Shown here: piece by piece, positions 24,384 to 32,569 of the stretch
How positions within the stretch are numbered: position 1 is the first letter of the stretch
Layout: every line of letters begins with the position of its first letter
From: an uncultured Verrucomicrobiae bacterium
Lineage (GTDB): Bacteria > Verrucomicrobiota > Verrucomicrobiia > JADLBR01 > CALLMV01
Reading direction: 5' to 3'
DNA length: 36,877 nucleotides
Assembly: GCA_938005615.1 (NCBI GenBank)
Contig: CALLMV010000034.1
Coordinates: 1-36,877, forward strand
The notes under the pieces: model-generated
What the model was told of the DNA's origin: nothing
Seen by the model: only the letters and a program-made list of their open reading frames with translations
Database searches by the model: none
Position numbers and translations under genes: made by a program

Positions 24384-27300
24384 ATGTTTCTCAAATATAT
24401 TGAACTTACAGGGTTCAAATCGTTTGCCGACCGTATCAAACTTGAATTTCATCCGGGGGTAACGGCCATAGTCGGCCCAAATGGATGCGGCAAATCTAAC
24501 GTCCTTGACGCAGTGCGCTGGGTCCTAGGCGAGCAGTCTGCTCGTGCACTACGCGGTCGCGAAATGGCCGATCTCATTTTTAACGGAACAGAAAAAAGAA
24601 AACCACTGGGCATGGCTGAGGTCCTCCTCACCTTTTCCGACTGTCAGGGAGAACTGGGCGTGGAGTTTAGTGAAGTAACAGTGGGCCGGCGAGTCTTCCG
24701 TGACGGCTCTAGCGAGTACGAGCTGAACGGTAAGATCTGTCGCCTTAAAGACATTCACGATCTTTTCATGGATACAGGCATCGGTCGAGCCGCCTATTCC
24801 ATCATGGAACAAGGCCGAATCAATCAACTCCTTTCTGCTAAACCTGAAGACCGTCGAGAAGTCTTCGAGGAAGCCGCAGGGATCACCAAGTACAAATCTC
24901 AAAAACGCGAAACACTCCGCAAACTCGAAGCCACAGATGCAAACCTGCTTCGAGTCACAGACATCATCAAAGAAGTCAAGCGCCAGTTATCATCGCTCCA
25001 GCGCCAGGCTGCCAAAGCTCGAAAATATCAGGAAGTTTTCTCAGAGCTTAAGCTGCTTGAATGGACCCTAGCGCACCTTCACTGGCAGCAGCAATCCCAA
25101 GCGGCAGAGACTACAAAAAAAAATCTGAGCGAAAAACGTGAGCAAATCCTCAAGCTTCAATCCGTCCTACAAGCCGCTGAAGAACAATCCACTACGACCA
25201 GAGCCGCACTCGAAAAAACTGAAACCGAACTCGAACAAGCTCGCCAACGCCAACTTACAGGCAAAACTGAACTTCAGCGCATCGAAAGCCACATCGGCTT
25301 CAACTTAGAAAAACTTCAAAGCCTCGACACCGCAGACCAGCTCGCACAAGCCGAAATTGCCCAGCTCGAAGAACGCCTCAAAATTCAGCAACAAGCCGCA
25401 GAAGCCACCCAAAAGGAGCTTGCCCATGCACGCGAAAATGCACGTGAATTCACAGCCAAACTCGCAGAACAACAAACCCTCCAATTCTCAACTGAACGCA
25501 CACTTCAAGAAGCTCGCCAACGCCTCTCTCAAGAGCGACGCGAACAAGAAAGGCTCGAAGCCGAATTAGGTCGCCTCGCCTCAGAGCTGGCAGCCCGCGA
25601 TGCAGATCGCCGGACAGCCTTACTCAGGATTGAAACCTATGAAAACGATTCCCACGATATACGCACAGCAAGAACGTTTGCCGAACAACAGCTCAATGAA
25701 AAAAAAGCCGCACTTCTTGATGTGGAATCGGCCATTAAAACAGCAAGGGAAAAAATTCAAAATCTAAAAGAATCACTTCAGCAGGCGGAAGCTGCCCTAG
25801 CGCACACCACCGCAGAGCGAGATGACGCTGAGCGACGCCTTGTGGAAACTCAATCGAGAATCTCCATCCTTGAGGCCCTAGAAAAAAGTCACGAGGGTCT
25901 CACCACAGGTACACAGAAACTTCTTGATGCATTTTCCTCAGGCCGTATTCGCATCCCGTGCGCAGGCATTCTCTCGGAAAAAATTCAGATCCACCCCGAG
26001 GCAACAGTCGCAGTTGAAAGGCTCCTCCAGGGCCGCTTTGAGGCACTTCTGCTCACGAGCCACGATGCTCTCTGGGAGCTAGCTCAATGGTGGAAAGCCA
26101 ATGGCCAAAACCAACGTGTCTGGATAGCAATACAAGGCGGCATCGCTCCACCTTCAGCCGTTGCTGCTCTGCCTCCCGAATCCGCTCTGCGCTACATCAC
26201 TGCACCCGATGAACTCCGTCCACTGATAGGTAGATTGCTCGGGGATGCCCTCATCGCTTCCGACCTTGCCCACGCTCGCATTCTCCGCCAACACCATCCC
26301 GGCTCTCCCATAGCAACACGGGAAGGCGACTACCTCTCACGCGAAGGCGTCCTCGAGATTGCTGGAGAAAGACGTTTGGGGAAAATCCTAGAACGTCGCG
26401 AGGAGATCATCCGCCTCCACGGTTTGCTCGAAGAGCTTCTTCAGCAGAGACAGAATGCAGAACAGGCCCATGCGACTGCCGTAAAAGCAAGTACACAGGC
26501 CTACGCAGACTTTGAGTCAGCCAAAGAAGCGCTGCGTTCCCAGGAAAAAATCCGAGATGAAATCGCTGCAGAAATCCGTCGCGCCGAACAAGAGCTTCAA
26601 AACTACGATCGCCGAGAGCAAGACATCGCACGGCAGATTCAGGCAATTCGTGATGCCGAACAGCAAGCAGAGTCACGTTTCGCCCAACAAACAACTCGCC
26701 GTGCGCAAATTGAAGCCTTACGCGCCACAGCTACGCAAACCCTGGCGGAACTTTCTATCCAGCTTACCGAATGCGAAAATCAATCTTCTACAGTGATCGC
26801 CGCACTCACTGAGTTGCGCGTACAGTCTGTTTCCCTCGAGGAAAAGCGCAAGTCCTTGGAAGCACAGGCAACTACTCAGCGCGAGCGGCTTGCCGAACTA
26901 GAGCACACACTACAATCGCGCCGATCACAAATCTCCGAAAACACACGGCGACGCGATGCCATCAACGAGGAAAACACTGAACTCCGTCAACAGCTTCATC
27001 AGCTAAACGAAGAACTTCAAACACTTGAGAACACGATAAGCGAATTAGTCGGCAGTCGTTCTCATCTCATCGAACAAGCCCGTGCTACCAATGAAGAGGA
27101 GCGTCGTCAACGCACTATGCTTAGTGCGCTTCAGGATGAGCGCACAGCACTGGAAATAAGCCTAGAGAAACACACACTGGCTCTTGAGGCAATCCTTGAA
27201 CGGTTAGCTCGCCGCTACCAACTCACAGCTCAGGACATTGCCAGAGGTCCTGAGCAGCCACCCAACTACGATGGCGGCACTGAATCTATCAGCACCCGCG

Positions 27301-28532
27301 TTGCCGAACTCAATCAGATCATGGACCGCATCGGTCCTGTAAATGTGGAAGCCATTTCCGAGTTCGAAGAGCTTGAAGCCAGGGAAAAATTTCTTGAAGA
27401 GCAATTCAATGATTTAACCAGATCCAAGGAACAGCTCACTAAAGCCATCGAGCAACTTAACACCTCCACCCACCGGATGTTTGCCGAAACATTTGAAAAA
27501 ATTAAAAACAACTTTCAAATCATGTTCAGCGAACTCTTCGGCGGTGGCAAAGCCACCATACAACTACAAGACGAGAACGACCCTCTTGAGTGCGGTATTG
27601 ATATCATCGCCAAGCCTCCGGGTAAGGAGCCCAAAAGTATTGTCTCCCTCTCCGGCGGCGAGCAAACGATGACGGCTGTGGCCCTGATGTTTGCAATCTA
27701 CATGGTCAAACCTAGCCCATTTTGCATTTTGGACGAGATGGATGCCCCTTTAGATGAGTCCAACATCAACCGCTTTCTCAATATACTCAGACGGTTCACA
27801 TCACAGTCTCAGTTCTTACTCATCACACACAACAAGCGAACAATCGCCTTTGCCGATGCGCTCTACGGCGTCACTCAAGAAGAAAGCGGCGTAAGTAAAG
27901 TTGTCAGCGTTCGCTTTACACCTACAAAATCTTCTTCAGAAGCTCAACAATCTCCGCAGACAAAAGAACACGAGCCAATAACAAACCTAGTCACTACATC
28001 TGACCAGCACCCTGAAACCACTTTGCAACAACAACCCGCACAACATTCCTTCACTGAAACCCAGACGCACAGCCCAACGCTAAACCCTCAAAACCCGCCC
28101 TTACCACTGCCTGGCATTCCCAAAGCCCAAGATCTCAGCCCTCAAAAATTAGCGGATAGTCCCCCGATGGATATTACTCAACCACTCCCTGGTTCACAAA
28201 TCCTTAGACGGATCAATAGCCTGCAACCACCAACCAAACCTGCTACGGAAAACGAAGCACTCAAATCCACGCTGCCACTTGCACGCCTCTCCCCGATTGA
28301 TCCAAATGCCGCGCTTGTACCCCCAAAAACTAGCAAAAGCCCTCGTCCCGTATTCCAGTCGGGGAACCCAGTCTTTCAGCCCCAAAAACAAAACCCTCCC
28401 GAACATCCTCAACAACAAACAAAGAAAAAAGAAAGTTCTGACGAGCCCCCCCGGCAGCAGCCTATTGCAGGATTTTTTAAGCGATTCGGTAAAAAAAACT
28501 CACCAAAAAATGACCCACCTCCCACAAAATAA
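24384..28532 (+). CDS. smc: Chromosome segregation protein SMC with long C-terminal tail
   Basis: Condensin ATPase that organises and segregates the chromosome. At 1382 aa it is about 200 longer than usual (about 1180). The head has Walker A GPNGCGKSN near residue 32, the C-terminal signature SLSGGEQTMTAVALMFAI, and Walker B FCILDEMDAPLDE; the core ends near residue 1176 (VVSVRF). Two long coiled coils flank a hinge at about residues 500-665. The hinge looks divergent: the usual TGG end motif is replaced by VLEIAG. The extra tail (about 1177-1382) is Pro/Gln/Thr-rich, clearly disordered, and ends in a cationic motif, GFFKRFGKKNSPK. ATG 24384 follows AGGG closely. The coding strand is C/A-rich. 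Confidence 0.95.
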   Translation: MFLKYIELTGFKSFADRIKLEFHPGVTAIVGPNGCGKSNVLDAVRWVLGEQSARALRGREMADLIFNGTEKRKPLGMAEVLLTFSDCQGELGVEFSEVTVGRRVFRDGSSEYELNGKICRLKDIHDLFMDTGIGRAAYSIMEQGRINQLLSAKPEDRREVFEEAAGITKYKSQKRETLRKLEATDANLLRVTDIIKEVKRQLSSLQRQAAKARKYQEVFSELKLLEWTLAHLHWQQQSQAAETTKKNLSEKREQILKLQSVLQAAEEQSTTTRAALEKTETELEQARQRQLTGKTELQRIESHIGFNLEKLQSLDTADQLAQAEIAQLEERLKIQQQAAEATQKELAHARENAREFTAKLAEQQTLQFSTERTLQEARQRLSQERREQERLEAELGRLASELAARDADRRTALLRIETYENDSHDIRTARTFAEQQLNEKKAALLDVESAIKTAREKIQNLKESLQQAEAALAHTTAERDDAERRLVETQSRISILEALEKSHEGLTTGTQKLLDAFSSGRIRIPCAGILSEKIQIHPEATVAVERLLQGRFEALLLTSHDALWELAQWWKANGQNQRVWIAIQGGIAPPSAVAALPPESALRYITAPDELRPLIGRLLGDALIASDLAHARILRQHHPGSPIATREGDYLSREGVLEIAGERRLGKILERREEIIRLHGLLEELLQQRQNAEQAHATAVKASTQAYADFESAKEALRSQEKIRDEIAAEIRRAEQELQNYDRREQDIARQIQAIRDAEQQAESRFAQQTTRRAQIEALRATATQTLAELSIQLTECENQSSTVIAALTELRVQSVSLEEKRKSLEAQATTQRERLAELEHTLQSRRSQISENTRRRDAINEENTELRQQLHQLNEELQTLENTISELVGSRSHLIEQARATNEEERRQRTMLSALQDERTALEISLEKHTLALEAILERLARRYQLTAQDIARGPEQPPNYDGGTESISTRVAELNQIMDRIGPVNVEAISEFEELEAREKFLEEQFNDLTRSKEQLTKAIEQLNTSTHRMFAETFEKIKNNFQIMFSELFGGGKATIQLQDENDPLECGIDIIAKPPGKEPKSIVSLSGGEQTMTAVALMFAIYMVKPSPFCILDEMDAPLDESNINRFLNILRRFTSQSQFLLITHNKRTIAFADALYGVTQEESGVSKVVSVRFTPTKSSSEAQQSPQTKEHEPITNLVTTSDQHPETTLQQQPAQHSFTETQTHSPTLNPQNPPLPLPGIPKAQDLSPQKLADSPPMDITQPLPGSQILRRINSLQPPTKPATENEALKSTLPLARLSPIDPNAALVPPKTSKSPRPVFQSGNPVFQPQKQNPPEHPQQQTKKKESSDEPPRQQPIAGFFKRFGKKNSPKNDPPPTK

Positions 28533-28719
28533 TTCAAACATCCAGGCAGACTTTACAACTAAACATCAATAATCATGCGGTGATTGAAACACAGTTGCTT
28601 ATCACAACACTTCAACGCTTCATCAAAAACTAAAGACCACTCTGAGGAGATGATCGATCCACAACAGTTTGTAGCCCAGCTATGCGCATATCCGATTTAG
28701 GTTTAAGGAAAGTTCCGGC

Positions 28720-29139
28720 TCAAGTTTGTATTTTCTGGCTTAGGATGTCGTCTGTCACGTTCAGCTCAAATTCAAGACGCTTCAATTCGCGGCGATAACT
28801 AGCAAGAGTGGGAAACTTCCTACGCAGCATATCCCTGATCATATCGCTGTGAGGTGTGTCTGGTTGGATTGCCATCTCAAGTCGCAAAGAGTATTCCAGC
28901 AACTGGCGCAACCGGAAAAACGGCATGTAGTGATCGTCTTCTACAACCGCCCTTGCCTGCAGAAACGTGTCGAGTAGGTTTTCCCAAGTTACCTCATCTA
29001 AGAGCATCGAACGCAGATCTAACAAAATGTCCACTTGTGTCGATTTGGCATGAGGCAGAATTTCTTCCACGATGGCTGCAGCTTGGATCCGCCAGCCAGT
29101 TGAATGTGAGACTCGTTCTCTAAAGAAGTGTGTCTGCAC
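28720..29139 (-). CDS. Small helical protein of unknown function downstream of dps
   Basis: 139 aa, predicted almost entirely alpha-helical (many Leu/Arg/Glu heptad-like stretches such as VDILLDLRSMLLDEVTWENLL and RELKRLEFELNVTDDIL). No signal peptide, membrane segment or known motif is seen. It starts at GTG 29139 with AAAGGA 8 bases before it, which supports it being translated. It lies 22 bp after the stop of dps on the same strand, so the two are probably one operon, which would link it to stress or starvation. The convergent smc stop is 187 bp away with nothing recognisable between. Confidence 0.7.
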   Translation of the reverse strand: MQTHFFRERVSHSTGWRIQAAAIVEEILPHAKSTQVDILLDLRSMLLDEVTWENLLDTFLQARAVVEDDHYMPFFRLRQLLEYSLRLEMAIQPDTPHSDMIRDMLRRKFPTLASYRRELKRLEFELNVTDDILSQKIQT

Positions 29140-29161
29140 AAAACGATTCCTTTACTGAGCC

Positions 29162-29629
29162 TTACAGATTTTTCAGGGTGCTGCGCAGCATCCAGCACGT
29201 CTTTTGATGCACTTGGATTCGTCCGATCACAAGATCCTGGGTTTCCAAATCACCGGCCTCATCGCAGGCTTCGCGAAGTTGTTCAGCTCTGGCAATGAGC
29301 TTCTCATGACCATCTAACAAATGGGCGACGAAGTCTTTCGCAGGGAGGTGTTCTATTGGTAACTCGGCAATAGGGCTGAGCTTTGCCAAGACAGCCAGGC
29401 CGCCAGGGGCGAGTTCTTCCAATGCACGGAGTCGCTCAGCGATTTCATCTACAGCTTCAAAGAGTTCTTCGTATTGCTTCTGAAAAGCTTCGTGTAAGCT
29501 GAAAAAGTGCGGGCCTTCAACATTCCAGTGCGCAACATGGGTCTGAGCCATCAGCGAGTAGCTATCAGCTAAAAGATTTTTCAGTCCGTTGATTACAGCA
29601 TTTGTTTGTTTGGTCGTTAATGTTGGCAT
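29162..29629 (-). CDS. dps: Dps family DNA-protection / iron-storage protein
   Basis: Ferritin-like four-helix protein, 155 aa from ATG 29629 (an in-frame TTG at 29662 would add 11 residues). It forms dodecamers that oxidise iron with peroxide and protect DNA. Dps signature visible: MAQTHVAHWNVEGPHFFSLH then EAFQKQYEELFEAVDEIAERLRAL, with the first ferroxidase His in HWN and the second in SLHEAF. The residue four after that second His is Gln (HEAFQ) where many Dps proteins have Asp or Glu; the downstream Asp/Glu (VDEIAER) are present. Probably induced in stationary phase or by peroxide, but no operator was identified. It is followed by the small helical gene at 29139. Confidence 0.92.
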   Translation of the reverse strand: MPTLTTKQTNAVINGLKNLLADSYSLMAQTHVAHWNVEGPHFFSLHEAFQKQYEELFEAVDEIAERLRALEELAPGGLAVLAKLSPIAELPIEHLPAKDFVAHLLDGHEKLIARAEQLREACDEAGDLETQDLVIGRIQVHQKTCWMLRSTLKNL

Positions 29630-29727
29630 ATTTAAAGGTAACAGCTCTTGTGGGAGATGCAAAAAATTTCACGAACCTACGAGCAGTTTGCTCTCGAATC
29701 AGTCGGTCTTTGGTGCATAATTCGGTC

Positions 29728-29800
<73 letters not shown>

Positions 29801-29810
29801 CTCATCCAAA

Positions 29811-30692
29811 TCACACTTGCAATAGGCTCAACTCCGGAGGGCAGTTAAACCTCAAACCTAGCAAGGATCCCACGCCCCGAGTAATGTGTAATGTACGACC
29901 ATGCCAATTGTACAGACCCTCCACAAAGCGTTTATCCTTTACTGGAAGTACCGGTCTCCAGCCAAATACAGGCACCACGCACTGACCGCCGTGGGTGTGA
30001 CCACAAAGCATCGCATCCCAGTGCCATGATGTAAGTCGATCTTTGGTGTCGGGATTGTGAGAAAGAAGTAGTACGGGAAGGGTGTCGGCGAATGTTTTCA
30101 ACGAAAGTTCGGGTCTCATACTGCCCGACCAGAGATCTCCGACACCCGCGAGGATAACCCGTCCCCCGGGCAATTCGAGCTCAGTGCGTTTGTTAACCAA
30201 AGGATACATGCCCGCTTGTGTACAGATCCGATCAACAAAATCTGTGTTGGGGTAACCCCTGTAAGCGAAGCCAGACCATCCACCTCCATCATGATTTCCG
30301 TAAGTCAAATAGCAAGGTGCGATTTTGGCTAAACGCTGCAATTCACCGAGCAGCCCCTCCGGATGCGGCAGCCTATCAGTGATAAAATCACCAGTTATCA
30401 GTATTGCGTTAGGCACAGGTCGGATTTTTTCAATAATCCTCACCGCCTTCCTCAAAAGCCCAAGATTCACCTCATCTGAAGCGTGCAAATCAGAAATATG
30501 CAGCAGAGTTCCTCCATAAGGCCCACCGGGCAGGTGCAGCCTGCGCCTTGTGATTTGAAAATTGCCTGGCTCGAAGAATTTCATGTAGGAAGCACCCCCC
30601 GCAGCAGCTAATCCCCCTGCGGCAAATAATTTCAGAAAGGTCCTTCGATTGAAGGGTGAGCCTTTGATGTTGATCTTTGGGTGTCCGTGCAC
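29811..30692 (-). CDS. Tat-exported metallophosphoesterase (YkuE/LpxG-like)
   Basis: 293 aa. The N-terminus has a twin-arginine signal, NRRTFLKLFAAGGLAAAGGA, for export of a folded metalloenzyme. The calcineurin-type phosphoesterase domain is complete: ISDLHASD, ITGDFITD, YGNHDGGG, LLSHNPD and GHTHGGQ supply the metal-binding Asp, His and Asn residues. The layout resembles YkuE and the UDP-diacylglucosamine or phospholipid phosphoesterases of envelope metabolism, but the substrate is not determined. The start is GTG 30692 with no strong ribosome binding site. It is convergent with the tRNA gene, the stop lying 10 bp beyond the tRNA end. An AT-rich region precedes it. Confidence 0.88.
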   Translation of the reverse strand: MHGHPKINIKGSPFNRRTFLKLFAAGGLAAAGGASYMKFFEPGNFQITRRRLHLPGGPYGGTLLHISDLHASDEVNLGLLRKAVRIIEKIRPVPNAILITGDFITDRLPHPEGLLGELQRLAKIAPCYLTYGNHDGGGWSGFAYRGYPNTDFVDRICTQAGMYPLVNKRTELELPGGRVILAGVGDLWSGSMRPELSLKTFADTLPVLLLSHNPDTKDRLTSWHWDAMLCGHTHGGQCVVPVFGWRPVLPVKDKRFVEGLYNWHGRTLHITRGVGSLLGLRFNCPPELSLLQV

Positions 30693-31296
30693 AGTCGTAA
30701 ATTATGCGTTTCTGTAAAAAATCAACACTATCTATTCAGTTGGCACTTGACCAAGCTACAAATCAGTATGATTTGCAGAGTGTATTCAAACCATTTTCAT
30801 CTAATCGGCCTGAGTCTAACAGTTAATAAGCTAACCCACTTCGTATAAAAGACGGCCATGCTATTCAGATCTGGGCTATTGCAAGCCGAGTAATGAAGAT
30901 GAGCTTTCCGCCAAAAAACAGACAGATTCGGGCGAAGCTGTCGTCACAGCAGCCATTCTTGCAATTTGTCATCTTCGGTTGCAGTTATCCCAATTAACCA
31001 AGACGATCCTCTCAGAATAAGATCGTGGTACACTCAAATGCGAATGAAAAGACTACTTCGTCCGCTTCAAAAGCCTTCATCGCAATTCCTCGAATAAGAA
31101 GTTAAAAACTATGACGCCACAATGGTAGCAATTTAAAAAAAATTAATCATAATTTTCGATGTTAGTACCCTTTAGCTAAAAAATATAACTTAGCATTTCC
31201 CACACGATTTAACGCTCTTCTTTACGGCCCTTCCTAGTTAATCATTTTTCTATACGTTTGTTAATAGTTAAGTAATATTTAACATGTTGTTGTTTT
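30693..31296. other. AT-rich gene-free region between phosphoesterase gene and queH
   Basis: 604 bp with no convincing gene. It should hold promoters for both divergent neighbours. The right third is very AT-rich and contains a small inverted repeat, GTTAA/TTAAC (31267-31283), close to the queH start. One frame is open for 61 codons (30835-31020) but has no ATG or GTG start and no recognised motif, so I do not call it. No tRNA, terminator or insertion sequence was seen. Confidence 0.5.
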
Positions 31297-31923
31297 ATGA
31301 AACTGCAAATTCCAGAAGGCAAAAGTAAACTCCTCCTCCACTCCTGCTGCGCCCCTTGCTCCGGGGAAGTGATGGAGCGCATCGCAGAGGCCGGGATTAA
31401 TTACTCCATCTACTTTTACAATCCCAACATCCATCCGCGCAAAGAATACGAGCTGCGTAAAAACGAGAACATCCGCTTTGCCGAGAAAAATGGCATCGCA
31501 TTCATAGATGCCGATTACGACACCGAGAACTGGTTTGCCCGAGCTAAAGGTCTGGAGTGGGAACCCGAACGCGGTGCCCGTTGCACCATGTGCTTCGACA
31601 TGCGTTTTGAACGCACCGCCCTTTACGCTTACGAAAACGGCTTCGATTCCATCACTTCCTGCCTTGGCATCTCCCGCTGGAAGAATATGGAACAAATTAA
31701 CGAATGCGGCCATCGCGCCGCAGCGAAATATCCAGGACTGATCTACTGGGATTACAACTGGCGAAAAAACGGTGGTTCCGAACGCATGATCCAAATCGCC
31801 AAGCGCGAGCATTTCTACCAGCAAGAATACTGCGGCTGCGTTTACTCCCTTCGCGATACAAATGCCCACCGCGAAAAACAAGGACGAGAAAAAATCCGCA
31901 TCGGCGAAAAATTTTATTCCTAA
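31297..31923 (+). CDS. queH: Epoxyqueuosine reductase QueH
   Basis: Last step of queuosine synthesis: reduces epoxyqueuosine in tRNA to queuosine. At 208 aa it shows the DUF208/QueH cysteine pattern: HSCCAPC near residue 16 and CTMCFDMR near residue 100, plus YCGCVYSL near residue 180; these hold the iron-sulfur cluster and metal. QueH replaces the cobalamin-dependent QueG in many bacteria. It acts on tRNA in the cytoplasm. It is followed after 28 bp by apt, which probably shares its transcript. The start is ATG 31297. Confidence 0.93.
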   Translation: MKLQIPEGKSKLLLHSCCAPCSGEVMERIAEAGINYSIYFYNPNIHPRKEYELRKNENIRFAEKNGIAFIDADYDTENWFARAKGLEWEPERGARCTMCFDMRFERTALYAYENGFDSITSCLGISRWKNMEQINECGHRAAAKYPGLIYWDYNWRKNGGSERMIQIAKREHFYQQEYCGCVYSLRDTNAHREKQGREKIRIGEKFYS

Positions 31924-31951
31924 ATCAATCAGTCCTCTTTAGAGGAAAATT

Positions 31952-32500
31952 ATGGAATTGCTCAGCTCCATCCAACGTATCCGCGATGCACTGAGAACGA
32001 TTCCCGATTTTCCGAAACCCGGTATCCAATTCATTGATATCACCCCCGTGCTGCAAAACGGCCAGCTCTTCCGGCTCTGCATTAATCTGCTGATCGAGCG
32101 CTACCACAAGAAGAAACTCGATGCCATCGTCGGCGTGGATGCGCGCGGGTTCATCCTCGGTGCCGCAGTTGCCTGCCAGCTCGGCATTGGCTTTATCCCC
32201 ATGCGCAAAAAAGGGAAACTGCCCTACAAAACTAAATCCGTTTCCTACGATCTTGAATACGGTTCGGCCACACTTGAAGTCCATGAGGACGCACTCCAGC
32301 CCGGCCAGCGCGTCGCTCTGATAGACGACCTCCTTGCGACTGGTGGCACCTCTGCTGCTGCTGCGCAACTAATCGAATCGCTCGGAGCCGTACTTTACGA
32401 AATGGCCTTCCTCGTCGAGCTTGCAGAACTCAACGGCATCCAAAAAATTTCCCAATACCCAGTTTATTCGATCGTCACCATCGGTGAACGACCGCTGTAA
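31952..32500 (+). CDS. apt: Adenine phosphoribosyltransferase
   Basis: Purine salvage enzyme: adenine plus PRPP gives AMP. At 182 aa it carries IPDFPKPGIQFIDITPVLQ at the N-terminus, VDARGFILGAAVA, the flexible loop RKKGKLPYKT and the PRPP-binding motif VALIDDLLATGGTS. A good ribosome binding site, GAGGAAA, is placed just before ATG 31952. That site lies in one arm of the inverted repeat TCCTC/GAGGA (31931-31944), which could partly hide it in mRNA; this is only a possibility. It follows queH and precedes metH. Confidence 0.95.
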   Translation: MELLSSIQRIRDALRTIPDFPKPGIQFIDITPVLQNGQLFRLCINLLIERYHKKKLDAIVGVDARGFILGAAVACQLGIGFIPMRKKGKLPYKTKSVSYDLEYGSATLEVHEDALQPGQRVALIDDLLATGGTSAAAAQLIESLGAVLYEMAFLVELAELNGIQKISQYPVYSIVTIGERPL

Positions 32501-32569
32501 AACTTAATCGTCCGTTATCAAAACATCCTCATGAATTGATGTTCTGTCAGGGATGGTTAAGATGATCTC

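Noticed and set aside
29711-29727. GCATAAT before the tRNA as a dif half-site or promoter -10 box
   Set aside because: No matching XerD arm, and no -35 box at a 16-18 base spacing.
30835-31020. 61-codon open frame in the gap before queH (contains NEDELSAKKQTDSGEAVV)
   Set aside because: Protein-like in composition but has no start codon or ribosome binding site, and I recognise no family.
32501-32569. Possible cobalamin or SAM riboswitch before metH
   Set aside because: Only 69 bp between apt and metH, and no B12-box or SAM-type conserved pairs were seen.
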